NCBI RefSeq assembly: GCF_011038655.2
Contig: NZ_CP064954.1
Span: 1,240,001-1,304,000, forward strand
Direction of reading: 5' to 3'
DNA length: 64,000 bases
Source: Corynebacterium lizhenjunii
Lineage (GTDB): Bacteria > Actinomycetota > Actinomycetes > Mycobacteriales > Mycobacteriaceae
Numbering within the stretch: position 1 is the first letter of the stretch; each line of letters starts with the position of its first letter. This document shows positions 1 to 9,396 of this stretch, one piece after another. The notes beneath the pieces were generated by a model. The model had not been told where the DNA came from. It searched no databases and was given only the letters and a program-made list of their open reading frames with translations. The position numbers and the translations under genes are program-made.

Positions 1-560
1 TGGTTTTTGCCGGAGCTACCGATGCCGTGGCCTGCCACATTGTGCCGCAGCCCCTGCCTGGCCCGAAGCATTGGCGCGGGCACTATGACGCCATTATCAG
101 TGTGGAAGCCCTGGAGTCCTTCCCGCAGGCGGACCGAGTGCGCTACGCGCGGATGATTGAGCGTCTACTAGACGGCGATGGCACCGCAGTCATCCAAACC
201 ACGGTGGCGACGGAGTCCATGTCGCCTGCCGCCCGCGGGGCGGTGCGGGGGCTGCAGGCGTTTATTTGGCCAGGACTGGACTATCCCAGCACGCAGGACG
301 TACACAAGTTACTGGACAAGCACACTGGGTTGCGCGCGGTAGCCCAGACGCATACGGGCAGCCATTATCGCGAGTCCCTGGCACAACAGCGTTCCTTTTT
401 CGCTGGCCACCTGCGCGAGGCTGCCGCAGCTGGGTATGACCCGGTTTACCGGCGGCTGTGGATGTACCAATTCGCGTTGCGCGAGGCGCTCTTCGCCTCA
501 AACATGCTGGACTCCGTGGCCTTTAGCGTCGTCCACCGTCACCGCCGCGGGCGCCGCTAG
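1..560 (+). CDS. CFA-synthase-like SAM-dependent methyltransferase, 3' part only
   Basis: This is the C-terminal part of a class I SAM-dependent methyltransferase of the cyclopropane-fatty-acid synthase type. The open frame (codons from base 3) runs in from the left edge, so the start lies outside the window. The visible motif YDAIISVEALESF followed by Y-R-M-I-E-R-L-L-DGDGTAVIQT matches the post-motif I and motif III region of CFA/mycolic-acid cyclopropane synthases, which act on lipid acyl chains at the membrane. About 185 residues are visible. The SAM-binding glycine motif and the catalytic N-terminal part cannot be checked. A general lipid or small-molecule methyltransferase is the alternative. 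Confidence 0.75.
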   Translation, partial: VFAGATDAVACHIVPQPLPGPKHWRGHYDAIISVEALESFPQADRVRYARMIERLLDGDGTAVIQTTVATESMSPAARGAVRGLQAFIWPGLDYPSTQDVHKLLDKHTGLRAVAQTHTGSHYRESLAQQRSFFAGHLREAAAAGYDPVYRRLWMYQFALREALFASNMLDSVAFSVVHRHRRGRR

Positions 561-608
561 CTGCCTCCGGCCTAGGCGAGAACTACCCCGGTCAACGGTA
601 TTGGTCCG

Positions 609-650
609 CCGGGGGCGAGCGTGACCGGTACATGGTGCTCGCGCCCCCGG
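609..650. terminator. Bidirectional GC-rich hairpin between convergent genes
   Basis: CCGGGGGCGAGC (609-620) pairs with GCTCGCGCCCCCGG (637-650), leaving a two-base bulge and a 16-base loop. It lies between the methyltransferase stop (560) and the stop of the minus-strand oxidoreductase (665). No T-tract follows on either strand, so termination is inferred from position and stem strength. Confidence 0.5.
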
Positions 651-664
651 TGGCGAGCGCAACC

Positions 665-3586
665 CTAGGGAGTAACTAGCGGGCGGGAGGCGCGCTCGAG
701 CAGGACCGCGATGGATTCATAGGCGTGGCCGGCGGTCATCTCCAAGCCCATCTCACAGGTGCGATTATCGGAGACGTAGTAGTCGAAATGCTGCGCACTC
801 AACCCTGCGCGCTCTTCCCGGGTGGCGGACTCCACCAGCTCCGGGTGCAGCAGGCCGCGATCGCCTGCGGTACCACAGCAGTGAGCACCCTCGGGCACTA
901 TGGCGTTACCGCAAGCGTTGGCCAGGGCTACCAGGGCCTCAGAGATTCCCAAGTGCTGGGTCGAACACGTGGGGTGCACGGCGATGCTGCCCAGATCCTG
1001 CACAATCGGCAGGTAGTCGATGACCTCATCGCGCAACCACTCCACCACATCGAGGATGCGCAGCTGTTCCCACTTGTCCTTATCGGAACCGTCGAGGACC
1101 TGCGGCACATTGTCGAGCAAGCCATGGGTGCAGCTGGCGGCATCGACAATGATGGGCAACGCCCCGCCTTCAGACCATTGGTAGAGGTCGCGGACAATCT
1201 TGCGGGCCTGGTACTCGAAGCCGTCTTGGTAGCCTTTAGAAGACCACGGGGTGCCGCAGCAATCCCCGGCTACATCGTCCGGGATCCATACGGGTTGGCC
1301 GCTGCGCCTGCCCAGTTCCACAATGGCGCGCGGTAGGTCGACGGAATCCGGAGCAGTGCCAGCCGGGCGGCCGAAAATTCGGTTGATGCAGGCTGGGAAG
1401 TACACCGCACCAGCACCGGCACGTTCGGTGCGCGGCAGGCGAGAGGCCGCCTGCGGCAGTGGCCCGGGCACTGTAGGCACCAGATCAGGACTGACGATGC
1501 CCCGGGCGGCATCGGCGCCCAAACGCACCGGCTTCGTGCCCACCTTATTTGCAGAAATGATGCCAGCGCGGGCCAGCTTTTCTACCAGATCCCAACGCTG
1601 GGCAGTGCTCAGGGCCACCTTGTCAGCGGCGGGGGAGACGGCGCGTGCACGCAGCTGCTTCATCACCGCACCGGTATCAATGCTGATCGGGCAGGGGATA
1701 GAGCAGGTACCATCCGCTGCGCACATATCCACCGCGTCATACTGATACTCCTTGTGCAACTGCTCTAGCACCGCAGAGCCTTCCGGCTGGCGCGCCATCT
1801 CCCGGCGCAGCACAATACGCTGGCGTGGGGTAACAGTAGCGTGACGCGAGGGGCACACGGGCTCGCAGAAGCCACACTCAATACAGGGGTTGATTTCCGC
1901 CTCAATCTTGGGGAAGGACTTGAAACCCTTCAGGTGGATCTCCGGATCCCGGCTGAGCTTAACATTCGGTGCTAGCACCGCGTGCGGATCAATCAGGCCC
2001 TTGAGCTCCCACATGAGCTCCCAGGCTTCCTCGCCCCACTCGTGCTTGAGGTAGGGGGCCATATTCACACCGGTGCCATGCTCAGCCTTCATCGAGCCCT
2101 GGTACTTGTCGATGACCAGCTCTGCCAACTCATCCAAGAACTCCGCGTATGCTTGCCGTTCTTCCGGCACGTCGAAGCGCGGATTCATGAAGAAATGCAG
2201 ATTACCAAAGGCAGCGTGCCCCATGACGGCCTCTGGGTAGTTGTACTTGGCCTGCAACTCCAAAAGATCAGCTGCAGCCTGACCAATCTGATCAGGCGGG
2301 AAGCACACGTCTTCAGTAATATAAGCCGTTCCCTGCGGACGCGCGGAACCCAAAAGCCCGTAGAGTCCATTGCGCAGCAGCCAGGCACCCCGCATGCCCT
2401 CCTCGCTGGTTTCAAACTGGAGAGGCCGCAGTAAGGGGGCATCGGCAAGCACAGCCTGCAGGCTATCCATGGCCTCCTGGAGCCTTGCTTCGTCTGCGGC
2501 ACCGACTTCCACCAGGAGGGCAGCGGCGGCATCGTCAATCTCGCGCCAGGTCTCCGGTGCGTGGTCGTAGTGCTGGGCACTGCGGCGCATGACGTCGGCC
2601 ACCAGCAACTCACAGGCCAACGCGCCGGTTTCCATGATGGGGTGGACGTAACTGGCGGCATCGCGCAGGTTGGGCAACTCCACCCAGACCGTGGCCTTGA
2701 CCTTAGGCAGTGCAACGGTGCGCATGGTGGCTTCAATAATGGCGCCGAAGATGCCCTCCGAGCCAATGAGCAAACGCTTGAGGATGTGGACCGGCTCGTC
2801 CTCATCCAGGAAGGCATCCAGGCGCAGACCATTGGTGTTGCGGATGGAGAACTTCTTGCGTAAAAACTCCACAAGCTCGGTGTTTGCCCGCAGCTTGTCC
2901 CGGAAAGCGAGCAGATCCGCGTGGAGTTGGGGCTCCTGGGCGGCGAAGGCGGCATCGCCACTTTCGGTATTGACCACGGTGCCCGAAGGCAGCACGAAGA
3001 TCATGTCCTCTATGCAGTGATAGCTATCGCGCTCCAGGGAGCAACGCATGCCCCCAGCGTTATCCGCAAGCACACCACCGATGGTGCATACCGACGTCGA
3101 CCCCGGATCCGGGCCCAGCATGAAGCCGTGGCGGCCGAGCACCGCTTGGGCATCACCAAGCACCACGCCGGGGCGCGACCACAAGGCAGCACCGCCGTCG
3201 CGAACCTCCATGCCGGTGAAATTGGTCTTCATGTCCACCAGGATGTCGTCGCTCATGGCTTGGCCGTTGAGCGAGGTGCCCGCGGAGCGAAACGTCATGT
3301 GCCGGTCGTGGTTGGCGCAGTAGCGCATGAGCGCTGCAACATCGGCGGCATTGCGCGGGGAGACCACAATTTGGGGAATGGTGCGGTAGGGGCCGGCATC
3401 GGCAGAAAAGCGAATCAAGTCTGAGACGCGGCCGTGGACGTTATCGACACCAACAATGGCCTCCATATCCGCAATGAGGCCTTGCGGGGAACCGGATGCA
3501 AAAGAGGCCGGCACCGCGTCTGGCTGCGCAGTTGCGCCAGCGGGCCGGCCAATGTGGGCGGGGTTGGGGGTGAGGAGCTTTTTCAT
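665..3586 (-). CDS. FAD-binding and Fe-S D-lactate-dehydrogenase-type oxidoreductase
   Basis: This 973-residue protein has a layout typical of large actinobacterial D-lactate/2-hydroxy-acid dehydrogenases: an N-terminal FAD-binding PCMH domain (about residues 60-290, with PRNAADVAALMRYC and GPDPGSTSVCTIGG), an FAD-linked oxidase C-terminal domain, a ferredoxin-like domain with CIECGFCEPVCP and CAADGTCSIPCP, and a cysteine-rich CCG domain with two CCGT motifs. It probably oxidises a 2-hydroxy acid and passes electrons through [4Fe-4S] clusters to quinone. The substrate is inferred from the family. No Shine-Dalgarno sequence precedes the ATG. It is divergent from the BASS transporter gene and appears to be monocistronic. 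Confidence 0.85.
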   Translation of the reverse strand: MKKLLTPNPAHIGRPAGATAQPDAVPASFASGSPQGLIADMEAIVGVDNVHGRVSDLIRFSADAGPYRTIPQIVVSPRNAADVAALMRYCANHDRHMTFRSAGTSLNGQAMSDDILVDMKTNFTGMEVRDGGAALWSRPGVVLGDAQAVLGRHGFMLGPDPGSTSVCTIGGVLADNAGGMRCSLERDSYHCIEDMIFVLPSGTVVNTESGDAAFAAQEPQLHADLLAFRDKLRANTELVEFLRKKFSIRNTNGLRLDAFLDEDEPVHILKRLLIGSEGIFGAIIEATMRTVALPKVKATVWVELPNLRDAASYVHPIMETGALACELLVADVMRRSAQHYDHAPETWREIDDAAAALLVEVGAADEARLQEAMDSLQAVLADAPLLRPLQFETSEEGMRGAWLLRNGLYGLLGSARPQGTAYITEDVCFPPDQIGQAAADLLELQAKYNYPEAVMGHAAFGNLHFFMNPRFDVPEERQAYAEFLDELAELVIDKYQGSMKAEHGTGVNMAPYLKHEWGEEAWELMWELKGLIDPHAVLAPNVKLSRDPEIHLKGFKSFPKIEAEINPCIECGFCEPVCPSRHATVTPRQRIVLRREMARQPEGSAVLEQLHKEYQYDAVDMCAADGTCSIPCPISIDTGAVMKQLRARAVSPAADKVALSTAQRWDLVEKLARAGIISANKVGTKPVRLGADAARGIVSPDLVPTVPGPLPQAASRLPRTERAGAGAVYFPACINRIFGRPAGTAPDSVDLPRAIVELGRRSGQPVWIPDDVAGDCCGTPWSSKGYQDGFEYQARKIVRDLYQWSEGGALPIIVDAASCTHGLLDNVPQVLDGSDKDKWEQLRILDVVEWLRDEVIDYLPIVQDLGSIAVHPTCSTQHLGISEALVALANACGNAIVPEGAHCCGTAGDRGLLHPELVESATREERAGLSAQHFDYYVSDNRTCEMGLEMTAGHAYESIAVLLERASRPLVTP

Positions 3587-3702
3587 GTATTCGAACGTAG
3601 TCCGCTATTTTCGGGGCGTGATCATAAGTACGCCCTAAGTCCATCCACGTGTATCCCGTCGGGTGGAATGTGGCGTTCCGTGGTGTGGTACGCTACGTGC
3701 AC

Positions 3703-3731
3703 TATAAAAGCCCGCCTGATATGCAAAGGAG
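3703..3731 (+). promoter_or_regulatory. Promoter -10 and ribosome binding site of the BASS transporter gene
   Basis: A TATAAA -10 box (3703-3708) is followed by AAAGGAG (3725-3731), eight bases before the GTG at 3740. This fixes the start at 3740 although the frame is open from 3434. The upstream GGAA...TTCC inverted repeat (3665-3679) could be an operator, which is inference. Confidence 0.55.
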
Positions 3732-3739
3732 TTGATACC

Positions 3740-4726
3740 GTGGCGAAAAATACCGGCGCAGCCGGCGCAAGACCCGCAGCACAAGAGGGGATAAGCCGCC
3801 TAGAAAGGCTATCTGTAAGCGGCTTTCCCATCGTGGTGTTGGCCTGCGCCATCGTGGCTCTGATTATTCCCGATACGGTTGCCCCTATTACCTCGATTGT
3901 GCCCGAGTTGCTGATGCTGGTGATGTTCTCCATGGGGCTGACGCTGACCTTGCCGGACTTAGCGCAGGTGGTGCGCCGACCGATCCCGATTTTTATTGGA
4001 GTGGTGGCGCAGTTTGTGGTCATGCCAGTTTCGGCATACTTTCTGGCCAAGGCGCTGGGGCTTAACGATGCCCTGACTATCGGGCTCATCCTCTTGGGTT
4101 CTGTCCCAGGTGGTACCGCTTCTAATGTGATGGCCTACCTGGCAAAGGGGGACGTGGCGCTATCGGTGGCCATGACTTCGGTATCCACGCTGGTTTCACC
4201 GATTATGACGCCCTTGCTCATGTTGTGGCTGGCAGGGGAGACCACCGAGATCGATGGCGCGGGCATGACGCTGTCGCTGGCTAAGACCGTGCTGATCCCC
4301 GTGCTGCTGGGCCTAGGCGTGCGTCTGGTAGCTGGCAAGCTGGTGGATAAGGTCTTGCCGGTGTTGCCGTGGATAGCTATTTTTGTTATCGGTTCCATTG
4401 TTTTGGGTGTGGTAGGAAAGTCTGCCGATAAGCTATTAGCTGTTGGTCTGGTGGTCTTTGTAGGGGTGACGATACAAAACTTCCTGGGCTTCGCTGGCGG
4501 CTTCTTCGCCGCGAAAGTCACTGGCCATTCCGAGCGCCATGCGCGAACTACGGCTATCGAGGTGGCCACGCAGAACTCTGCCTTGGCGTCATCGCTGGCG
4601 CTAGAGTTCTTTAGCCCCGAGGCAGCCATCCCGGGCGTGCTAGCCGCCGCGTGGTGCAACCTGACCGGCGCGATGTTTGCCGCTTGGATGCGCAAGCGCC
4701 CGTTGCCAGAAGAAGCGACCGCCTAA
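3740..4726 (+). CDS. Bile acid:sodium symporter (BASS) family transporter
   Basis: This is a 328-residue integral membrane protein with about nine or ten hydrophobic segments. It carries the family features FSMGLTLTLPDLAQV near segment 2, GSVPGGTASNVMAYLAKGDVALSV in the middle and TTAIEVATQNSALASSLA near the end, where polar residues in crossed helices bind Na+. Members import organic anions such as bile acids, pantothenate or 2-keto acids with sodium. The substrate cannot be read from sequence. The GTG start is chosen because AAAGGAG lies just upstream. The gene stands alone and is followed by a repeat-rich gap. Confidence 0.9.
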   Translation: MAKNTGAAGARPAAQEGISRLERLSVSGFPIVVLACAIVALIIPDTVAPITSIVPELLMLVMFSMGLTLTLPDLAQVVRRPIPIFIGVVAQFVVMPVSAYFLAKALGLNDALTIGLILLGSVPGGTASNVMAYLAKGDVALSVAMTSVSTLVSPIMTPLLMLWLAGETTEIDGAGMTLSLAKTVLIPVLLGLGVRLVAGKLVDKVLPVLPWIAIFVIGSIVLGVVGKSADKLLAVGLVVFVGVTIQNFLGFAGGFFAAKVTGHSERHARTTAIEVATQNSALASSLALEFFSPEAAIPGVLAAAWCNLTGAMFAAWMRKRPLPEEATA

Positions 4727-4791
4727 ACGGCCGCACGCGCTCGCTGTGCCTCGCACCGCGGTGGGCGCGTGCGCTGATGGCCGGTGGGCAC

Positions 4792-4835
4792 GGTGATGAT
4801 GCCTGGCGGACACGGTGATGATGGCTGGCGGACAC
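4792..4835. repeat. 22-bp tandem repeat, two copies
   Basis: The unit starts GGTGATGATG and ends CTGGCGGACAC. The copies at 4792-4813 and 4814-4835 differ at one base. A shorter degenerate copy precedes and a partial copy (GGCGATG) follows. Confidence 0.85.
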
Positions 4836-5029
4836 GGCGATGCGGCCGATCCACGACCGGTGGGTTTGGTGAGGTGGCTGGGAACGGCCGATGGGGCGGC
4901 GCACCCTATCTCTAAAATGACATAATGTACATTATCGGACAATTATTGGCGTGGATGGTTATTGACGTGTGTTCCTGATGCGTGCATGCAAAACCCTGGC
5001 TCGCCATTGCGTAAGCGTGACGTTAAACC

Positions 5030-5119
5030 GCCTAGCCGGTCTTAGTGCGACAATTAGGCGCCTAGCGAGTCTTCGCACGTCAATTAGGCGCCCAGCCGGT
5101 CTTTGCGTGTCGCTTAGGC
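5030..5119. repeat. 30-bp tandem repeat, three copies plus a degenerate one
   Basis: The units at 5030-5059, 5060-5089 and 5090-5119 each begin GCCTAGC or GCCCAGC, share GTCTT in the middle and end in TTAGGC, so each unit can fold back on itself (GCCTA / TTAGGC). A weaker copy may occupy 5000-5029. The array ends next to the stop of the small membrane protein gene. Confidence 0.85.
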
Positions 5120-5122
5120 GGC

Positions 5123-5287
5123 TCAGCGGCTTTGGTACGCCATGTAGAGCTGATAGCCGGTCATGAGCAGCAACACCACGCCAATAGCCAGCGCCCACCA
5201 CACGGCATTCCAACCAACGACAATGACGAAAACCAGCAGCGCCACCAGGCGCGCCCACAGGAACGGAATCATCCGTTGTGGAGTCAT
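5123..5287 (-). CDS. Small two-helix membrane protein (54 residues)
   Basis: The protein begins MTPQRMIPFLWARL and has two hydrophobic segments, about residues 12-25 (LVALLVFVIVVGW) and 28-42 (VWWALAIGVVLLLM), then a short polar tail MAYQSR. AAAGGA lies six bases upstream of the ATG, and the gene starts 10 bases after the YceI stop, so it is probably the last gene of that operon. I do not recognise a family; its function is unknown. The RBS, the spacing and the well-formed helices argue that it is real. It may be missed by annotation because of its length. Confidence 0.7.
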   Translation of the reverse strand: MTPQRMIPFLWARLVALLVFVIVVGWNAVWWALAIGVVLLLMTGYQLYMAYQSR

Positions 5288-5297
5288 GGGCGTTCCT

Positions 5298-5999
5298 TTA
5301 ATCCTGCGCGAAGGTCAGCCGGACGTTTACTTGGCCTTCCTCGGCGATTGTCGCCGCAATCATCTCCGGGGTCTCCACCCCAAAGTCCAAGCGATTAATG
5401 GCTATGTCAGAGCTAATCACAATGTGCTTGCCATCCCGGATAACCTGGAAGTCAGCCTCCACCGGCTGAGTCTGACCCTTGATTGTCAGCTCGCCCTTGA
5501 TGGGCACAGTGCCCGCAGTGCCATCATCGGGCACTTGGGACAGATTGGTGGGCTGCGTCAAGGAGAAAGTCGCCGTTGGATATTGTTCGGTATGGAATAG
5601 CTTAGACTTCATGTTGCGATCCCGGACCACTTTGTCCGTGGTCAGCTGAGTCATATCCACTTCCACAGAGGCCTGTTCCAGGACCTCGCCTGCAATGGTG
5701 GCCTGGCCGGTGACATTTGTGGTCGAACCTGACGTGGTGGTGCGCTCGCCAGGCAGGACCTCATCAAAGGTAAAGCCCACAGAGCTATAATTTTGGGCGC
5801 TGCCCTGGATAACTTTCCACTGTCCGTCCAGCTCTACGCTGGCGGCCTTGGTGCGGGAAGCATCCACTCCTTCGGTCTTGACACCCCCGCCAACCATGAG
5901 CGAGTAAATTAGCGGACCCAACGCCATTGCGGTGGCCAGGATTATGCCTACGACCAGCACCGTGACCACCAATTTGCGGTTGTCCAACAGCTTTTGCAT
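5298..5999 (-). CDS. Membrane-anchored YceI-family protein
   Basis: This 233-residue protein has an N-terminal transmembrane segment (about residues 9-34) followed by an extracytoplasmic YceI domain. The domain is a lipocalin-like barrel that binds isoprenoid or polyprenyl chains. Visible family features are LDGQWKV near residue 57, VDMTQLTTDKVVRDRNMKSKLFHTEQYPTATF in the middle and GELTIKGQTQPVEADFQV toward the end. Residues before the domain are linker. Its start codon overlaps the stop of the upstream zinc-ribbon gene (TAATG), indicating translational coupling. The ligand is unknown; polyprenol or quinone binding is a family-based inference. Confidence 0.88.
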   Translation of the reverse strand: MQKLLDNRKLVVTVLVVGIILATAMALGPLIYSLMVGGGVKTEGVDASRTKAASVELDGQWKVIQGSAQNYSSVGFTFDEVLPGERTTTSGSTTNVTGQATIAGEVLEQASVEVDMTQLTTDKVVRDRNMKSKLFHTEQYPTATFSLTQPTNLSQVPDDGTAGTVPIKGELTIKGQTQPVEADFQVIRDGKHIVISSDIAINRLDFGVETPEMIAATIAEEGQVNVRLTFAQD

Positions 6000-6418
6000 T
6001 ACTTTAATTCCTCCAGTCGGCGCGCCAGTGCTACGAGTTCTTCACAAAGGTCTACTACTTCTTCATTTCCCGCGCCCTCGCGTACTGCGGTGGCAATGTC
6101 TTCCGCGCTGCACCGCAGTTCAAACAGGCCATCGCGCAGGCCATTCGCTCGGGCCCGGGTCATAATTACGGCATCGGCAGGGATCGGGGTTCCCTGCACG
6201 TTGTTGCGCTGCTCATAAGCCCGCTGCTTGCACGAGGCACTGCAAAACTTGCGTGGCCTACCCCGCCCAGGTGCGGGAAGCTCCTTGCCACACCACTGGC
6301 AGGTTGCGGGCTTGCGCCTCCGCCCGTGAACGACGTCAAAATGATTGGCGCGGTTGTCGGTGCCGGAGCGGGTGCCGTAACGGGTAACGGCAGCGGAGTC
6401 CTCGTGTGAACGCTTCAC
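5999..6418 (-). CDS. Small zinc-ribbon protein of unknown function
   Basis: This is a 139-residue soluble protein with one clear motif: CxxC-x14-CxxxC (CQWCGKEL...RKFCSASC), a probable zinc ribbon in a basic context around residues 41-70. The rest is helical and acidic, ending ELVALARRLEELK. It lies directly upstream of the YceI gene with a TAATG overlap and divergent from rbpA. Nucleic-acid binding is possible from the basic ribbon, but I recognise no named family. The start was taken as the first ATG, with no strong ribosome binding site seen. Confidence 0.7.
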   Translation of the reverse strand: MKRSHEDSAAVTRYGTRSGTDNRANHFDVVHGRRRKPATCQWCGKELPAPGRGRPRKFCSASCKQRAYEQRNNVQGTPIPADAVIMTRARANGLRDGLFELRCSAEDIATAVREGAGNEEVVDLCEELVALARRLEELK

Positions 6419-6450
6419 TGGACCAACCTTAGCCCAAACTCAGGGCTTTG

Positions 6451-6481
6451 GGAACATCTACCCGCCCTGGTCCGTTATACT
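6451..6481 (+). promoter_or_regulatory. rbpA promoter region: SigH-like and TATACT elements
   Basis: GGAAC (6451-6455) is followed by 18 bases and GTT (6474-6476). This fits the actinobacterial SigH/SigR consensus (GGAA(T/C)-N18/19-GTT). A housekeeping-like TATACT (6476-6481) overlaps it. Streptomyces rbpA is known to be SigR-dependent, so stress control here is plausible but inferred. Confidence 0.5.
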
Positions 6482-6578
6482 GAGTGCTTCTGAGCGCCGT
6501 TGTTTGCATAACCGTGATTTCGCACCGCTGCGACAGCGCTCAATTCACGTTCTACATTAGATTAAGGATGAAGAAGAT

Positions 6579-6953
6579 ATGGCAGATCGCGTACTGCGCG
6601 GCAGCCGCATGGGCGCCGTAAGCTACGAAACCGACCGCGACCACGATCTTGCGCCGCGTCAGATGGTGAAATACCGCACCGAGGACGGCGATATCTTCGA
6701 GGTCCCCTTTGCTGATGACGCCGAAATCCCCGAGGATTGGCTGTGCAAGAACGGCAAGTGGGGCACCCTCATGGAAGGCGAAGGCGTAGAGGCCAAGCCC
6801 GCTAAGCCCCCACGCACCCACTGGGACATGCTCCTGGAGCGCCGCTCTATTGATGAGTTGGAGGAGCTTCTGGCTCAGCGCATTGAGAACCTGCGTTCGC
6901 GCCGCCGCACTGCCGCTGCGTTGCTCAAGGAACAAGAAGACCAAAAGAAATAG
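6579..6953 (+). CDS. rbpA: RNA polymerase-binding protein RbpA
   Basis: RbpA is an actinobacterial general factor that binds the sigma subunit and promoter DNA and stabilises open complexes. The 124-residue protein begins MADRVLRGSRMGAVSYETDR and contains the core tail, the beta-barrel core (DIFEVPFADDAEIPEDWLCKNGKWG) and the sigma-interaction domain THWDMLLERRSIDELEELL, all nearly invariant in the family. It is slightly longer than the mycobacterial protein because of a charged C-terminal tail (LLKEQEDQKK). It is divergent from the zinc-ribbon gene, and a hairpin follows at 6966-6997. Confidence 0.98.
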   Translation: MADRVLRGSRMGAVSYETDRDHDLAPRQMVKYRTEDGDIFEVPFADDAEIPEDWLCKNGKWGTLMEGEGVEAKPAKPPRTHWDMLLERRSIDELEELLAQRIENLRSRRRTAAALLKEQEDQKK

Positions 6954-6965
6954 TCGCCTCAGTCT

Positions 6966-6997
6966 CGCCGGGACCAGCAACCTCGCTGCTCCCGGCG
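6966..6997 (+). terminator. Hairpin after rbpA
   Basis: CGCCGGGA (6966-6973) pairs with TCCCGGCG (6990-6997), with an inner CAGC/GCTG stem and a six-base loop. Only ATTGG follows, so there is no proper T-tract. Confidence 0.55.
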
Positions 6998-7077
6998 ATT
7001 GGTGTTCGCGCACTTCGCAGTGATCGGCGAACAGGTCGGCGCTGGCGCGGATCTGCAGGGCCTGCACACCTACTCGA

Positions 7078-7140
7078 CCGGCCCCGCGGACTTAATGCGG
7101 ACGTGTATACGGCCGGCCCCGCGGACTTAATGCGGACGTG
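7078..7140. repeat. 28-bp perfect direct repeat
   Basis: Two identical 28-base copies, starting CCGGCCCCGCGG and ending ATGCGGACGTG, lie at 7078-7105 and 7113-7140 with a 7-base spacer. They sit downstream of both rbpA and the minus-strand ABC ATPase gene. Confidence 0.9.
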
Positions 7141-7146
7141 ATGCGT

Positions 7147-8358
<1,212 letters not shown>

Positions 8359-8400
8359 GGGCCCTCCTATAGCGACAATAAAAGGTCAAACGCGGTAAAA

Positions 8401-9279
8401 TTAGCGCTGCTTCAGCTGGCGCTTGACCAACTTGCTCAACTCAGCGCCAAAATCTTTGGCGCCATTGATAGCCGTCTCTGCGCGCTCCTCCACGTCCAGA
8501 TCCTTGACTGTGCGCCGCACCAGGCCAGAGACTTCCTTGTAGAGCTCCTGCGCCTGTTCGCTGCGGTGCGCCACTCCCCACTTGGTCACCTCCAGCAAGG
8601 AGTCTTTAACAAAAGAGCCGTCTAGCTTGGACTCCCCTAGCTCGCGCTCGGTGAAAGTGATGGGCACCTCGCGGACGTCGAAGCCATCCTTAACTGCGCG
8701 GAATGCGACGTCTACTTGGAAGATGTAACCGGCACGCGAGAGATCTTCAAAGTCCAAGTGCTCCAGCAGCTCCCGGCGGAAAGCGCGGTATCCTGCGGTC
8801 ATATCCGCAAGCCCGGCCCCCAAGGCTGCGGAAATGTAGAGGTTGCCCAGACGCGAGAGGTATTCGCGGCTAGCCGGCCAGTTGACGGTCTCCCCGCCTG
8901 GAATATAGCGCGAACCAATAACCAAATCCGCGCCGCGGTCAATCTCTGCCAACAGCTTCGGCAGCTGTTCCGGGGCGTGCGAGCCATCGGCATCCATCTC
9001 ACATAACACGGCGTAGTCACGTTCCAAGCCCCATTCAAAGCCTGCAATGTAGGCTCCCAGCAGCCCACCTTTGCCTTCGCGGTGGAGCACGTGGAAGGCC
9101 TCATCTTTAGCTGCGAGCTCATCGGCCTTCTGGCCCGTACCGTCCGGCGAGTTATCATCCACAATCAGAATATGGACCTCTGGATTGGCTTTACGCACCC
9201 GGCCGGTGATTAGGGGCAGATTCTCAATCTCATTGTAGGTAGGGATGATGACCAGTGTGGACGCGGCAGTAGAAGTCAT
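8401..9279 (-). CDS. ppm1: Polyprenol monophosphomannose synthase (GT2)
   Basis: This enzyme transfers mannose from GDP-mannose to polyprenyl phosphate, making the donor for lipomannan, lipoarabinomannan and protein mannosylation. The N-terminal catalytic domain has IIPTYNEIENL, DDNSPDGTG and the metal-binding CEMDADGSH (DxD). Later parts include RYIPGG and GYIFQVDVAFRAVKDGFDVREVPITFTER. From the ATG at 9279 it has 292 residues, with a helical C-terminal tail. That ATG (MTSTAAS) is chosen over one 24 bases upstream because it starts closer to the domain. It lies directly downstream of lnt, as in other corynebacteria. Confidence 0.93.
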   Translation of the reverse strand: MTSTAASTLVIIPTYNEIENLPLITGRVRKANPEVHILIVDDNSPDGTGQKADELAAKDEAFHVLHREGKGGLLGAYIAGFEWGLERDYAVLCEMDADGSHAPEQLPKLLAEIDRGADLVIGSRYIPGGETVNWPASREYLSRLGNLYISAALGAGLADMTAGYRAFRRELLEHLDFEDLSRAGYIFQVDVAFRAVKDGFDVREVPITFTERELGESKLDGSFVKDSLLEVTKWGVAHRSEQAQELYKEVSGLVRRTVKDLDVEERAETAINGAKDFGAELSKLVKRQLKQR

Positions 9280-9396
9280 GGGTATAGTTCTCTCTTTTCG
9301 CACTAAAAGTTGAGTTGAATGGCTATCTCAAGCACCAGTTGCGTGCGCTCCCTATCTTAACCGAGCCCCGCCCCGGGAGGGGCACAACGCCAGCAT

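Larger units (their letters stand above)
4727..5122. other. Gene-free, repeat-rich interval
   Basis: No convincing gene lies in these roughly 400 bases. The interval holds a 22-bp tandem repeat (4792-4835), a more AT-rich stretch around 4909-4965 and a 30-bp tandem repeat (5030-5119). Open frames across the 30-bp repeat encode only arginine/leucine-rich decapeptide repeats and are probably not real. Confidence 0.7.

Noticed and set aside
725..1336. Long frames antisense to the FAD/Fe-S oxidoreductase
   Set aside because: They are reverse-frame products of high-G+C coding sequence; the minus-strand protein has clear domains across the whole region.
5030..5119. Possible CRISPR-like array
   Set aside because: The 30-bp units are directly adjacent with no unique spacers and no cas genes; it is a simple tandem repeat.
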